A stretch of DNA of 64,000 bases from Chaetoderma sp. LZ-2023a (Eukaryota; Mollusca; Caudofoveata; Chaetodermatida; Chaetodermatidae): assembly GCA_034401795.1 (NCBI GenBank), contig CM067372.1:22000795-22064794 (forward strand), in the 5' to 3' direction. This document shows positions 1 through 11,099 of the stretch, one piece after another. A program made the position numbers and the translations under genes. The stretch's first letter is position 1; each line of letters opens with the position of its first letter. The notes beneath the pieces are model-generated. The model made no database searches, was not told the origin of the DNA, and was given only the letters and a program-made list of their open reading frames with translations.

Positions 1-886
1 CAACAGTTTTCAAGAAATTTTAATATTAGAAGACTAATTTTTTGTAAATTCACCTCTGACATTTTTACCGGCTTGAAATTTAAACGGGTAATGGCCAAGA
101 AAATGCAAACTTTGGCTTACTGGGCCTTACCCAATATAGATTTGCAAGTTAAGAGAAGAGTATTTTTGAAAATCTACCACTGGAATAACTGGCTGGCTCT
201 GTTACAAGTCATCCCACAGGTTAATTTATTTTCAAAAATACTCTGCTCTTGACCTGCTCATAGACATGCCTCAAGACCACTGCAGAGTTGGTTTGGTCCG
301 TTTGGCCATTAACAAGTTAAGTTGACGAAAGAGGGGTTAATGCTGTATTTGATAGTTAGGCACTTGAATGACTGGCTCGATAACATGATAAGTCATTTCA
401 GTTGTGAATTGTCAAAGACAGTACTCTCGTTCCAGAAGCAATTATTATGATGTTCCTGGAAAATTTTGATATTAAAGGTTAAAGCTGCGTGTATTCTCAA
501 CTGAGTGGTATCAAACTTAAGTAATGACAATTAGCATATATGTCAGCGCATCATTTTACGTCATTGCGACATTGCCACAACCACTGATACCATTAATTAG
601 GTCGCATTGGCGGAGATCTGGACCCAGTCAGAGATGATGACCTCATCATGCCGGACTCATCATCGATGTCTTCCAGGTTGTTAGTCATTTCAGGAGAAAT
701 CGTCCAGTTTCGCATACTACTATTCTATTAAGAGACGCCAGAGTACTACTGGGATGGTGTGTGTGGGGTCGAGAGCGGTGGTAATGCCGGTCGCATACTC
801 ATCCCCCAAAATTCTCAGATGCTGCAGACTATGTGATTGTCATATTTAAATTCAATTTAATGGTTCGTTGTATATACATACATATA

Positions 887-910
887 CACCTGTGCAAAAG
901 TTAAGCACCA
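887..910 (+). repeat. Left terminal inverted repeat of the Tc1 element
   Basis: It begins CACCTGTGCAAAAGTTAAGC and its reverse complement is found at 2524-2547. It is preceded by TA at 885-886. Confidence 0.92.
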
Positions 911-1195
911 GCAAAAACAATAGAACGTAGAAACATGATGGTACAACTAGGCTGCCATACTTTTTGTCCCCGCGTTAGCTGACATAATTCCAAGTACGAA
1001 ATGCACATGCATGCATGACTTCACGCCGCTTGATGTCCGTGCGTGGCGGGAAACAGCACACGTGTTCAGTTATGTAAAAGTCCAGTTTGAGGTGTAGAAC
1101 TTTACATACAGATTTAGGCGACAAGATTAGGAATTTTGTGTTCATGACCGTGGTTTATTTGTACAGAGAGAATTAGCTCTTGATTGTGAACCGCT

Positions 1196-2221
1196 ATGGC
1201 AAGACGAAGGTTAAGTGATCGTGTGAAATGGCAAATCATAGGCATGCATACCACTGGTATGTCATGCAGAGAGATTGGCAGACAGCTGAACATTAACCAT
1301 ACTGTAATCAGTCGTTTGATTGCAAAACATGGGCAAACTAACGAGGTGAAGGACAGGCCTAGATCTGGAAGACCGAAGAAGACTACTGCCCGTGATGATC
1401 GAGCCCTAGTACGCCTTGTTAGGAGATCTCCATTCACCAACAGCAGAGTGCTCAGCCAGCAATGGGAAACGCGCAATCGAGTGTCAATGTCTACCGTCAA
1501 AAGGAGACTGTATGCTGCTGGCATGAAAGCTAGGAGACCTGTCAGACGTCCTCTCCTCACTGCACACCATAAAGAGGAGCGTCTGAGGTGGTGCAACGAA
1601 AGAAGACACTGGAACATGAGATCCTGGAGACGGGTACACTGGTCCGATGAAAGTCGGTTCCTGCTTCATGCCACAGATGGTCGAACTCGTGTATGGAGGT
1701 CCAGACGCACGGCGTACGACCAACGTAACATCATGGAAGAAGTTCCATTTGGTGGAGGTTCCGTTATGATATGGGGGTGCATCTCATTTGATTGTAAGCT
1801 GGATCTGTTGACTGTACCTGGAACACTAAATGGACACAGATATCAAGATTCCATACTAGATAGAGTTGTGGTCCCTCATTTTGTAAATCATGCACCTGGA
1901 ACCCACCCTATATTCATGGATGACAACGCCCGACCACATCGTGCTAGAGCTGTGCATGAATACCTCCGCCAGAATGCCATCGAAACCCTACCATGGCCAG
2001 CAAGGAGCCCTGACATGAACCCTATTGAACATATCTGGGACATTCTGGGGAACATGGTGAGAAGGAGGGATCCTCCTGTGCAGAACCTACAGGAATTAAC
2101 AGACGCACTCCATCTTGAATGGCAACGAATACCACAATGGCGTATCAGTCGGTTGGTGACCGGCATGAGACGTCGTGTCCAGGCCGTCATCCAGGCACAA
2201 GGTAGAAATACCCGGTATTAA
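1196..2221 (+). CDS. Tc1/mariner transposase (DD34E)
   Basis: This is a 341-residue cut-and-paste transposase, the usual length for Tc1 proteins, with no stop or frameshift. Residues about 1-45 form a helix-turn-helix (GMSCREIGRQLNINHTVIS), followed by a basic GRPKK linker near residue 58 and a second DNA-binding region to about residue 115. The catalytic domain shows all three acids: D in VHWSDESRF, D in MDDNARPH and E in SPDMNPIEH. There are 34 residues between the second D and the E, the Tc1-type DD34E signature. The ATG lies about 285 bp inside the left inverted repeat. It should bind the element's ends and move it into TA sites. It is the only apparently functional mobile-element gene in the window. 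Confidence 0.95.
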   Translation: MARRRLSDRVKWQIIGMHTTGMSCREIGRQLNINHTVISRLIAKHGQTNEVKDRPRSGRPKKTTARDDRALVRLVRRSPFTNSRVLSQQWETRNRVSMSTVKRRLYAAGMKARRPVRRPLLTAHHKEERLRWCNERRHWNMRSWRRVHWSDESRFLLHATDGRTRVWRSRRTAYDQRNIMEEVPFGGGSVMIWGCISFDCKLDLLTVPGTLNGHRYQDSILDRVVVPHFVNHAPGTHPIFMDDNARPHRARAVHEYLRQNAIETLPWPARSPDMNPIEHIWDILGNMVRRRDPPVQNLQELTDALHLEWQRIPQWRISRLVTGMRRRVQAVIQAQGRNTRY

Positions 2222-2523
2222 TAATGACAGTCTCAAACTCGTGCACAGATGTTAGTTAAACTTCGTTTTCAGACACCATTAATGACAATCTAGCCACGTG
2301 TGTCAACTGTAGGGCAATAGTTGTCAGTTGTGTCAACGTAACCATATTCAGGCCTCGTTTTCAAGTTCAAACAAAAACATACAGTGTTTCCCCACCATCA
2401 TAATCAGCATTCCTCTAGTTGCATTATTACCTCTTACACTAAGATGGATGGGTACATAAATGTTTATGCTATTGCTTTCTTCATAGCACATGAATATACC
2501 CTCGCATGTGCGTAAAAATAGGG

Positions 2524-2547
2524 TGGTGCTTAACTTTTGCACAGGTG
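2524..2547 (-). repeat. Right terminal inverted repeat of the Tc1 element
   Basis: It is the perfect reverse complement of 887-910 and is followed by TGTATATA. About 300 bp of non-coding sequence separates it from the transposase stop codon. Confidence 0.92.
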
Positions 2548-2852
2548 TGTATATATGTACGGACAGTACAACCGGTTATTTTAGAATTAATGTCTAATGT
2601 GTTTCTATCGTGTGTTGCCCCTGCACGTATTCAATCTAATCTTTGTTCTCCCATCTGCCATCCTGATAGTTGCAATGGTATTGGACATTTATTGTGAAAC
2701 ATAGTAATGGGTGGATTTATATATGTATAATTCTTGTGTATTGTGCTTCATATATCCACCATGCCGTCTACTACTTTGTTCCCCCGTCTGCCATCCTGAT
2801 ATGTGCTTGATCTTATAATTATCTATGCCTATTATTTGTATCCATCACTCAG

Positions 2853-4840
2853 ATCGCTGACGCAGACAGTTACATCAGTAACCTCTTGGAAGCCTACGTC
2901 ATCAAGGAGTATGAACTGACAACTGCATATTGCTATAACATGATCATATCTACTTTTCTTCAACCAGATAAGTTGGACATCCTTGAGCACTGCCAACACC
3001 ATTTGAGTTGACTAGCGCAACATGAAACGGTCACAGTCTAGCCAGCTCACTGAAAAGGGGAACCATGGGTAGAGACTGTGATTACTATAAAGATTCCTAC
3101 AACATTGCTATCAGATCATTCTAGCCACTCAATATGCCATAGATTTTGTAATTGGACACACACTGACGGACGTTACCCCGAAACTCATGTTCAACTGATG
3201 GCATATACCTTAATTCAGACTACAAGCCAGCGGTTACTTGATTGCGGATTTACCAAATATGCCTCATCGACATGATACCCTCAGAACAAAGATCCAATGC
3301 CAACGCTGATCTCTCTCAAAACAAACCAACACCACGGCATATTGAGCAGATGGCTATGGTTGACCTCAACGGTTCGCCAAACGAAGCCCTAAGTGAAGCC
3401 ATAATTCGTGTAGAGAATTCATCTTCTATCAACACCAGTGCAGACATGCATACTAACCAAGTGAAATCATATGCTGATAATCCACTTGTTACACAGCTAT
3501 CTGAACAACAGAACACACTCTGAATCCACGTTTATCAAATCAGCCTAACAAACGCCAGATTGAAATAAAACGAAATCGCAATAAGATCCTGAGGCAAATC
3601 AGTGATGATTGAAATAACTTACCATCAAAAGAATGGATTACATGTTAACTGATTGTCGAAAATTGTTCAGATCCAAGCAAAGTATTAAAAATCAGCACTC
3701 CTCAAAAATCACTTGCTGTGCATAACTCTGGAGGCTGAACCCATTAAGGTATGCTTCCTAGATCAATTTACTGCCACAGAAGATGAACGACTAGCCACGG
3801 TTGAAAGCCAGCCATGGTCAATGCAAGAGTCAATAACAAAAGCAAATGTTAGAATGGTTTTAGCATCACTAATCACTTTCTGCATGCAGGCCCCAATGAC
3901 ATTAAAAACGAACTCCTTAAATATGCAAATAATATTACAACACAATTCGCACAGGTCATCAACTACAACTTCAAATCGATGCTTTCGGAGAAGGAACACG
4001 CATCGCACTCCAAAAACTTAAGAAACCACTTTGGCCTGTTTCCGACCTCGGACTGATAGTGCTTTTGAACAACACATGAATGTGATATTATCTCGTATCA
4101 GGGATAAGATCTACAGATTTACTGGAAACTAGCAGTGTGGTTTCAAGAGAGGACATGGCCTCACTGACATAGTGTGGGCACAGTGTGGGCACAACAAATG
4201 TTGATATCAGTAGTACTATCAAAGAATTGATACTTCTTCAAGACCAGTGATCCATTACTTTGTCCCTCGAACTGGCTGCGATGATGATGAACTACGCCTT
4301 ATCAGACTCGTATTGGCAAATACAAAACTAAATTTTCGAGTCAAATCAAATTGAAATATCAATAGGACGATCTACAAGAACAATCTACAACAACAAACCC
4401 TACAATCTCGCTGATAGATATGCTGCTAGGGATGACGTATGTCTATTCGGACGGTGTTTATCCGCTAGGAAACCAGTGTTCTTGATATACTACTTTCAAT
4501 GCAGAACTATTCAAGACCGCAAAACTCTTCGTGCATAAAGCCAAAAACAGAGTTCCCTCACGTATATCTAAGCGGTATATACAGAAATGAATGTTGACGG
4601 TGCTGAGAAGTGGAGCAAGAGTTCAATCTTGGATTCCCTTCTCTGTAGCTCTACTGACATTCGAACGTGCTGTCTAACAAGAAATATGCTTGCATTACAA
4701 TCCTTTTGGAAACTGTGGATTGGTGCCTCTATAATACCCAGGAGACTCAAAATGCAACTATATGACGCTCCGTGTTCCTATAATGCCATACAATTACAAC
4801 AGCCGGGCAAAGAGAATACACCAGCTTAGAAAGCAGTACC
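2853..4840 (+). pseudogene. Non-LTR retrotransposon remnant with reverse transcriptase (copy A)
   Basis: Short plus-strand coding islands lie in order and in several frames. A 55-codon piece (about 2853-3015, containing ADADSYISNLLEAY) is followed by a piece at about 3350-3520 (MVDLNGSPNEALSEA) and a linker with the DQFTATEDERLATVE peptide near 3755-3800. A degraded reverse transcriptase then runs from about 3890 to 4830. Recognisable RT blocks include the peptide FKRGHGLTDIVWAQ near 4142, DDDELRLIRLVLANTKLNF near 4280 and SFWKLWI near 4700. Many stops and frameshifts make it non-functional. Copies B and C keep the first islands but lack the RT part. The exact clade is uncertain. Confidence 0.65.
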
Positions 4841-5060
4841 ACATACATTCGTATGTGCCAACATGTATCAGACACGCTAAGGAGGCAACAACATCAAGCT
4901 GCTAAGTGCTTTGCAATCAGACTTCACTGAATATACGTTAGGGCGACGATAAAACAATTTAACGTATCTTAGTGCGCAAACAGAGGACAAAACAGAGTGC
5001 CGAACGTGAATAAGAATGATTGCACCTGAATAAACGTTACGCTTCCCCGGCTGTAGACCA

Positions 5061-5105
<45 letters not shown>

Positions 5106-5109
5106 TCTC

Positions 5110-5190
<81 letters not shown>
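5061..5190. repeat. (CAT)n-(CAG)n microsatellite
   Basis: About 90 bp of CAT/ATC triplets pass directly into about 40 bp of CAG triplets, followed by imperfect CATCAAT-type repeats to about 5270. Open frames here on both strands (polyAsp, polyIle, polySer) are low-complexity artefacts. Confidence 0.95.
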
Positions 5191-5192
<2 letters not shown>

Positions 5193-5375
5193 CAACACCA
5201 CTACTACCACCACCAATCATCAACTATCAATCATCACTCATCAATCATTAATCATCAATCATCAATGTCGTCATCACAGCCACATATTTGCACATGGGGG
5301 AAACACAAAGCATTGTTGCGAACAGCCACACACAAATTTGCATAAAGCGAAATAATTATTTTACCAATGTGTTAA

Positions 5376-6045
5376 GTAATATGAAGATTTGAATTATTTC
5401 CGATAACTAAGGCTATTTTTATTGAGACCATCTCACATATCTGAATAGGACGATGCTTCCTTGGAGATACTGTCTTGATAAACATGTATGACACATGCCC
5501 CTATTCTATTAAAAGCGCACTGTCCTGTTCATCCGACGTGCGCTACTACTACGATAAAGGCTGCCATAATTCTCTGATAACGCAGATCACTAGGCCAGTA
5601 TTAAGCGCAGTTCTGATACAGCCTTTATTGGCCGATCACTGACCCGGTAACTTGCGCTATCACGGTTTGGGCCGGTAAATGTATGTCAATGGTTTGATTG
5701 GATTTTACAGACTTAATATTAATAAAATATTTCCGACCAGTGCGTAAACAGAAAATTATCGACGTTTGCGGAAAATAGAACGACGTTATCAACATCCAAG
5801 TGCGTTCACTAGACAGTAATCTCGCACCCACCTCGATATTGATCTATGTTAGAGGCTCTCGCTACATCCAATGTGTTCCGAGAATTCCAGAACGATTATA
5901 GAGTTTAGAATACCATTCTCTATTTACCAAGACACGCACCAGTTTGCCACCGATAGGTGAAGAAACGTGCATTCACCCGCTATAAGAGCTGCTCTTGTGA
6001 GTGTGTGCATTAGTATACTAGATAGCATACACGATGACGAAGGCG
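5376..6045. other. Block sequence present in copies A, B and C, no gene seen
   Basis: The stretch matches about 29600-30235 and 63285-63910. It contains no open frame shared by the three copies and no recognised element. Its left edge is where copies B and C join directly to the retrotransposon linker, so copies B and C lack the sequence corresponding to about 3835-5375 of copy A. Confidence 0.6.
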
Positions 6046-6183
6046 ACATTATTATCATCATCACCATCATGGTTATCATCACCATGATCATAATGCTCAT
6101 CATTATCGTCGTCGTCGTCGTCGTCGTCGCCGCTGTCGTCGTCGTCGTCGTCGCCGTTGTCGACGTCGTCATCATCGCCGACG
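6046..6183. repeat. (ATC)n-(GTC)n microsatellite
   Basis: ATC triplets turn into GTC triplets. The equivalent arrays in the other block copies are at 30240-30412 and from 63915 to the window end, each with its own length. Confidence 0.93.
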
Positions 6184-6199
6184 CCATTGTCATGTACCA

Positions 6200-7160
6200 C
6201 GTTTGAGACTTATATAGCTCTTGCCAATCTAAAAGTGTTTGCACTAAATAAAGACTGAAATGGTTCTAACCGTTTATGGTGGCAACAACGGTATGTCCAA
6301 TGGCATGAGGTCCATCAAGTCTTAAACAGATATATGCAGGAGCACGACATATCTTAGGGAACAACTCTATGCCGGACACGAGGATACCCAGCAAGTCATA
6401 AACGGATCGCTATGTATTAGGAGACAGTGACAGTGCATTGCACTTAAATGGTCTAAAGATTTGACAGTGCGACATTTGATACAACTGACACAAAGCATGA
6501 TAGATAGGGAGATCCGGATCTATCATTGTTAATTATTATTTGTTTTTCTATCGTTCTTCAATATTTAAGACAGATGTGTCTTGAAGATTGAAGCTGATAC
6601 ACACTAAAATGAATGGGAACTGCCTGGCAGGATAATACCGACCAGGCCATTAGTCATTGCATGATTGACAATAAGAAATCCACTGGTTTTTAAAGAATAT
6701 AAATAATGCACAGTTTATATGATGCTGTTTGACTTATATAAATAACGAATTTCAGATCTGTCATTTCGCTTTTATTATTTTGAATGGTTGCGTCGGGAAA
6801 TCGCCACCATATATACTACCAACAAAATGGGACTGGACAATTCGGTTTAGAACTTTTTAACTGGTCAAATGCATGATCGTCGTAATTTGATTCAATATAT
6901 ACAGAATGATGCCGATATTCAAGATTCAAGATTCAAGATTCAATATTATTTATTTGCTTCCAATACCAAGTTGCCTATAGTGGTGGTTGACACCTAACAT
7001 TAAACAAACATATACGATAACACACACAGCTTAACATAGCATGTGAGATATACTTGTGAATGCACGGATGTGGTACTGAGTTGACATTTGACAGCTGAGG
7101 AAAAAATAACAAACGATGCATTACATCTATGTTTTTTCCTTTTATTTATTGAGATTAGAG
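6200..7160. other. Block sequence without gene
   Basis: AT-rich sequence, of which about 6250-6900 matches 30490-31100. It includes a short triplicated AAGATTC motif near 6920-6945. No credible coding region is seen. Confidence 0.5.
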
Positions 7161-7170
7161 CTTTGTGTTT

Positions 7171-7198
7171 GGGGTGGGTGGGTGGGTGGGTGGGTGGG
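7171..7198 (+). other. (GGGT)n potential G-quadruplex
   Basis: Seven G-runs of three or more bases are separated by single T residues. This satisfies the G3+N1-7 quadruplex pattern on the plus strand. Confidence 0.7.
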
Positions 7199-7391
7199 AT
7201 GAGGGAAAGGAAGGGTGTGTGGTCATGCATGCCAATTACCCCAACTCAACCAGTAGGTTGCTATTTAGTAAATTCTACGATATTTATGCTGACAAAAGGT
7301 ATTGCGGTCTCTTGGTGTGGACTGATCCGACAATCCTACGGAACCTGTCATATGTAAACATTGACTGTGTGGGAACTGAGCTTATTTACAC

Positions 7392-7434
<43 letters not shown>
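7392..7434. repeat. (AAT)n microsatellite
   Basis: Fourteen AAT triplets. In copy B the matching site near 31235-31255 has only irregular ACAAC/AATAAC, so the expansion is specific to copy A. Confidence 0.93.
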
Positions 7435-7435
<1 letters not shown>

Positions 7436-7569
7436 AATTAAATGCAGGTGCATGCAATATTATCTTGATAACTCTTTCCAGGATCTTGGCAGAGACTGAT
7501 AAGACAATACCTAATGGTCTGACATGAGTAAACATTGACTGAGTGAGACGTGTGGTGCGGTAGATGATA

Positions 7570-8290
7570 ATGGCTTTTAAAGTTTCTGGAGACCAGTGCT
7601 GTACAGCAGGCATGGCCACAGCTTGTCAATGCGATTCTTGCAACAGTTACGGACGGGGAATATGCAACGTCTTCACTTAGTGAGTTCCAGCAGTGTATGA
7701 CTCTGTTACAGATAGTGTGTTGGCACAGCGATTTGCAACAGTGGAATTTCTGTAGCTTGAGCTTATGAACTCTGGTTATCTGGGAGGCTTCACGACCCAT
7801 GCCTGGAAGCTCTGTGTTGTATTCAGAGTACTTGAAAGTGTCGACCATGTCGCCGCAGAGCCTTCTGTATTATAGTGATGGTAGTCTAAGAGTATGCAAT
7901 CTGTCTTCACAGGACATACCAGGCAGCAATTCAGCACATCTTTAAACATTTCGATCAAGATTATGTATTTGCGTGGGCACCAGACACAGTTTGTATATTC
8001 AATAGCGGTCATGCACGCGACCTAAACAGTAATGCGAATGTTTGTTTGTCTAGATACCGACAAGAATGTCTGATTAAACCAACCATTTGGTTCGCGTTAT
8101 TTACAGATAGTGAAATATTTATTCCTATTATCAGTCAAATCCTTTATAAAACTGGTCACCTCCAGTGCAACATTGTGCCCGTCAGGCCCTACCATTCTGC
8201 AAGTAGAGTCGGGTGACCAGTCTCTAATCGTAAGACTTGGCATTTCCGGGAGGGGGTGGGTGGGGTGGGGGTGAAATTTCAGCAACCAGA
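7570..8290 (-). pseudogene. Reverse transcriptase C-terminal remnant (copy A)
   Basis: Read on the minus strand, peptides such as VDTFKYSEYNTELPGMGREASQITRVHKLKL and RVIHCWNSLSEDVAYSPSV-type sequence match the C-terminal tail of CR1/RTE-like retrotransposon polymerases (a D-x-E-x-F-K-Y block, then R-x-x-x-x-W-N-x-L). Upstream pieces near 8100-8285 align with a better preserved copy at 31785-32093. Frameshifts separate the pieces and there is no catalytic core. Its presence at the same place in copies A and B shows that it predates the block duplication. Confidence 0.6.
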
Positions 8291-8299
8291 TTCTAGACC

Positions 8300-10570
8300 A
8301 TGATTCTAGTGCACTGATGTCAATCTATAGGATCATACACTCTGTAGTAGATGTTACTGAGCGATATAGTTTGCTATCATCTGCAATTATACAGCTTAAG
8401 AAAACTAGTCACACTCCGTTAGGTTGTGACATGTTATCAAATATATTTGAACTAAGCCAATTATTACAGCTGTTGCTTCATTATGGTTCTTTATTTCCTG
8501 CTTTTTGTCAAGACAATCCCTAATTTATGTCATATAGTGTGTGACTATAGATTACGTCTGCTGCTAAGCATCTACCTGTCCTCAGTGAGGTTGACCGATG
8601 TTGCGAAATGTGACTGTTATTGTTTGGTTAACTCGTTTAGACTCCAATTATGTCTGCTGGAAGGAATTCTCTGTTGAATTCTTTGAATCCAATTTGGCAA
8701 AGATCAATTCCTGACTCTTATATATGATTCCAGTCAAATAATTTTCAAAATTATCTGCTATTTCATGCACATGTGTTTTGCAATTGGGATATTGGAATGT
8801 CAATACTTTAAGTGGTAACTAACAGCGTGGCCTGAAGAGCTACCATTGAAGACTACTGCTACCGCAAAGTTCCATGTATAGTAGTGACTTCATTGAAGGT
8901 TTCTCTATATTCAATGTGAGCTTGCTACTTTTTTCAATTCACCATGTTCTGCATGTCATTAGTTCTTAATATAAGTGCATGCGATTGACAGCTCTATCTT
9001 TGGTATGACGTGTTAAAGTGGTTAGACATGCGCGACAAATATTGGCAAACACAGAGTTCACATATAAATAATGCATCATCCCTTGTAATGTGCTCTATGC
9101 CGTATATGGCCTATTTAACTATACACAGGTGAGATAAACTCGTCCATGCTCAGGTCGCATCGTAAATTTCAAGAAATGATGGGGCAAAATCTGAAACTTG
9201 TATGGGTCACTGGAAATATAAACATTTATACACCAAACAGTAAAACCAAAGTCCCTAGTCTGGAAGTTGTGTCAAGATTCTGGCGCATTTAGGTCACAAT
9301 GACGGGAATCTGGGAGCAAATTGCAAACATGTTGGTCAGAAACAGAAGTATGTATTATTACCATTGACCAGATCGACCAGCCAGATTGAAGCACACCAGG
9401 TTCGTAATCCGCAAGCCACAAGACCAATGCATAAATATTTTTCCCGTCAAATCCATCATCTAAAATAGGTACACTTCTATCTGTCAATTATCGTCATGCG
9501 TTTCCCATATAACTACATCACATGGGAAGGCGTAGATGACAGATAAATTATATTTGCCAAGTGTAAGCCTTATCACTTTAGCGAGTCCATAGGAGAGGTT
9601 CTTGTAAAAAGCGTGCTTATCCAGGAATGCCACTCGGTAATTAGACACATCAAGCTATCACGGTCAAATGCGTGTTAGTTCTTGCACTAGATGACCTGTA
9701 TGGAATCTCCTGACGATCAGCAACACAATAATTTTCGGGATCTTTAAATCTATTTCGAGGAATAACACACGATTCACTAGCAAAGTCCACTAATAAAAGT
9801 CATGCAAACAATGTCATTGATTAATCTGATCAAGCCATCTTACCTGATAATTAGAAGGCAGTAAAATCTATTTACCAGCATTTTCGCTTATTCAACCTCG
9901 TCAACTATCAGATATTCAATCCCCAGTGGTCGATGCAGAGCAAGCGTTCTTTGGAGAAATCGACTTCTCTTGAACGGGCTTAAATGGTTCCTAATATCTT
10001 ATCGTTTCTCGAAATTGTCTGTCCAGTCCCTCAGAGGTGTAGATTTTTCAGAAAAGCTATTTCGAGAGACATAACTTCACGTACTGTTCACACATGTGCC
10101 AATGTGACTCATACACATAATATTCAACTCGGTTCCAAGAACCCTTTGATCAACGCTACATGTACGCAAGTTAATACTATAATATATAGTAGGGCCTATA
10201 TGATCACAGAAGAATATGTTTAAAGAACCGCCATTTGATGACACCAGATGCGGAGTCATACGCCACTTGGAAATACTCGAGTGTACATGCAAATAACCAC
10301 ATTTCAATATAGAGCTATGCTTATATCGATATTCAATAGGGTGATCTAAGGTGGACCCTATGGTAGAGAATATCAAGAATACACTAAATAAAACCTGCGT
10401 TTCTGTTACTATATATCTTAGAACACAGTGGCCTATTTTAAGCTTATTATATCATGATCACAAAAACACGTTTATGTTCCTGTTATACTTGTGTCGGTAT
10501 TGATCAACGGTTTGCTAACATCACTAGCTATACTAGTAGCATGTGAATTCACCTTTCCAGAGTACCCACT
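8300..10570. other. Block sequence without gene
   Basis: The stretch 8640-9763 matches 32690-34161, and from about 10090 it matches copy B again at 47905. The roughly 330 bp between (9764-10090) are the place where copy B carries the Polinton. Short open frames here are not shared between copies. Confidence 0.55.
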
Positions 10571-10577
10571 CATCATA

Positions 10578-10871
10578 TGACGTCATAATGAAATGTGTGA
10601 TGTGTACAATGACATCATAATGAATGACGTCATGAATGATGTCGATAAGTACGTCACGAACGCATATTTGAAGACGGTCTATGCATTGTTGTACAAATTG
10701 TTTGCTTTTACTATTTAATAAATATTCTGTTGAATATTTTGATCACACTGTTTAAGGATGCTGGCGCAGACTCAAACAAAAGCTGTGATCCATGCTGTGT
10801 TCATAGAGATCCGATCTGCCACTCATATGTATGACGTCATAATCAATTACGTCAGATGTATTTTTACGTCA
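10578..10871. promoter_or_regulatory. Cluster of CRE-like TGACGTCA palindromes
   Basis: Perfect TGACGTCA lies at 10578-10585, 10625-10632 and 10832-10839, with ACGTCA half-sites at 10651, 10849 and 10866. TGACGTCA is the consensus of CREB/ATF-family factors. No gene follows, and the sites share flanking bases (ATGACGTCATAAT), so they may simply be a decayed local repeat. Copy B has one site, inside a 16-bp palindrome at 48914-48929. Confidence 0.35.
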
Positions 10872-10980
10872 TAGTCAAATTGCATACTGAGTGGCGTATC
10901 TTGTTCCGTCATGAACATTGAAAAGTCGGTTAGGTGTACGAATTCTATGTGTTTGATAAAATTATTATTTACTAGACATT

Positions 10981-11074
10981 CTGTTGAATATTTTGAAACT
11001 AATTTGAATGGGCGTTGTTTTTGCTATATGCAGCAAAAACACCCAGGCATATTAGTTTCAAAATATTCAACAGT
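10981..11074. repeat. Palindromic hairpin repeat
   Basis: Two arms of about 45 bp, starting CTGTTGAATATTTTGAAACT, are near-perfect inverted copies around a short loop. Related hairpins are at 32456-32540, 50205-50280 (the copy B counterpart of this one), 51447-51538 and 60468-60556. No coding capacity. Confidence 0.85.
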
Positions 11075-11099
11075 TTTCCTGTACAGTTACCGTGAATTG

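Larger units (their letters stand above)
887..2547 (+). mobile_element. Tc1/mariner DNA transposon, full length
   Basis: The element is bounded by 24-bp terminal inverted repeats (887-910 and 2524-2547) that are perfect reverse complements, and it carries one uninterrupted transposase gene. It sits in a TA-rich tract, as expected of a superfamily that targets TA. Copy C of the surrounding block shows the corresponding site without the element, as a plain (TA)n run near 61593-61622, so the element entered after the blocks duplicated. Intact ends plus an open transposase indicate a young insertion. An exact TA target duplication cannot be isolated because the flanks are TA repeats. Confidence 0.93.

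Noticed and set aside
1484-2190. Minus-strand ORFs across the Tc1 element
   Set aside because: Antisense shadows of the transposase.
5020-6244. PolySer, polyIle, polyAsp and polyThr ORFs around the triplet repeats
   Set aside because: Pure microsatellite translations present on both strands.
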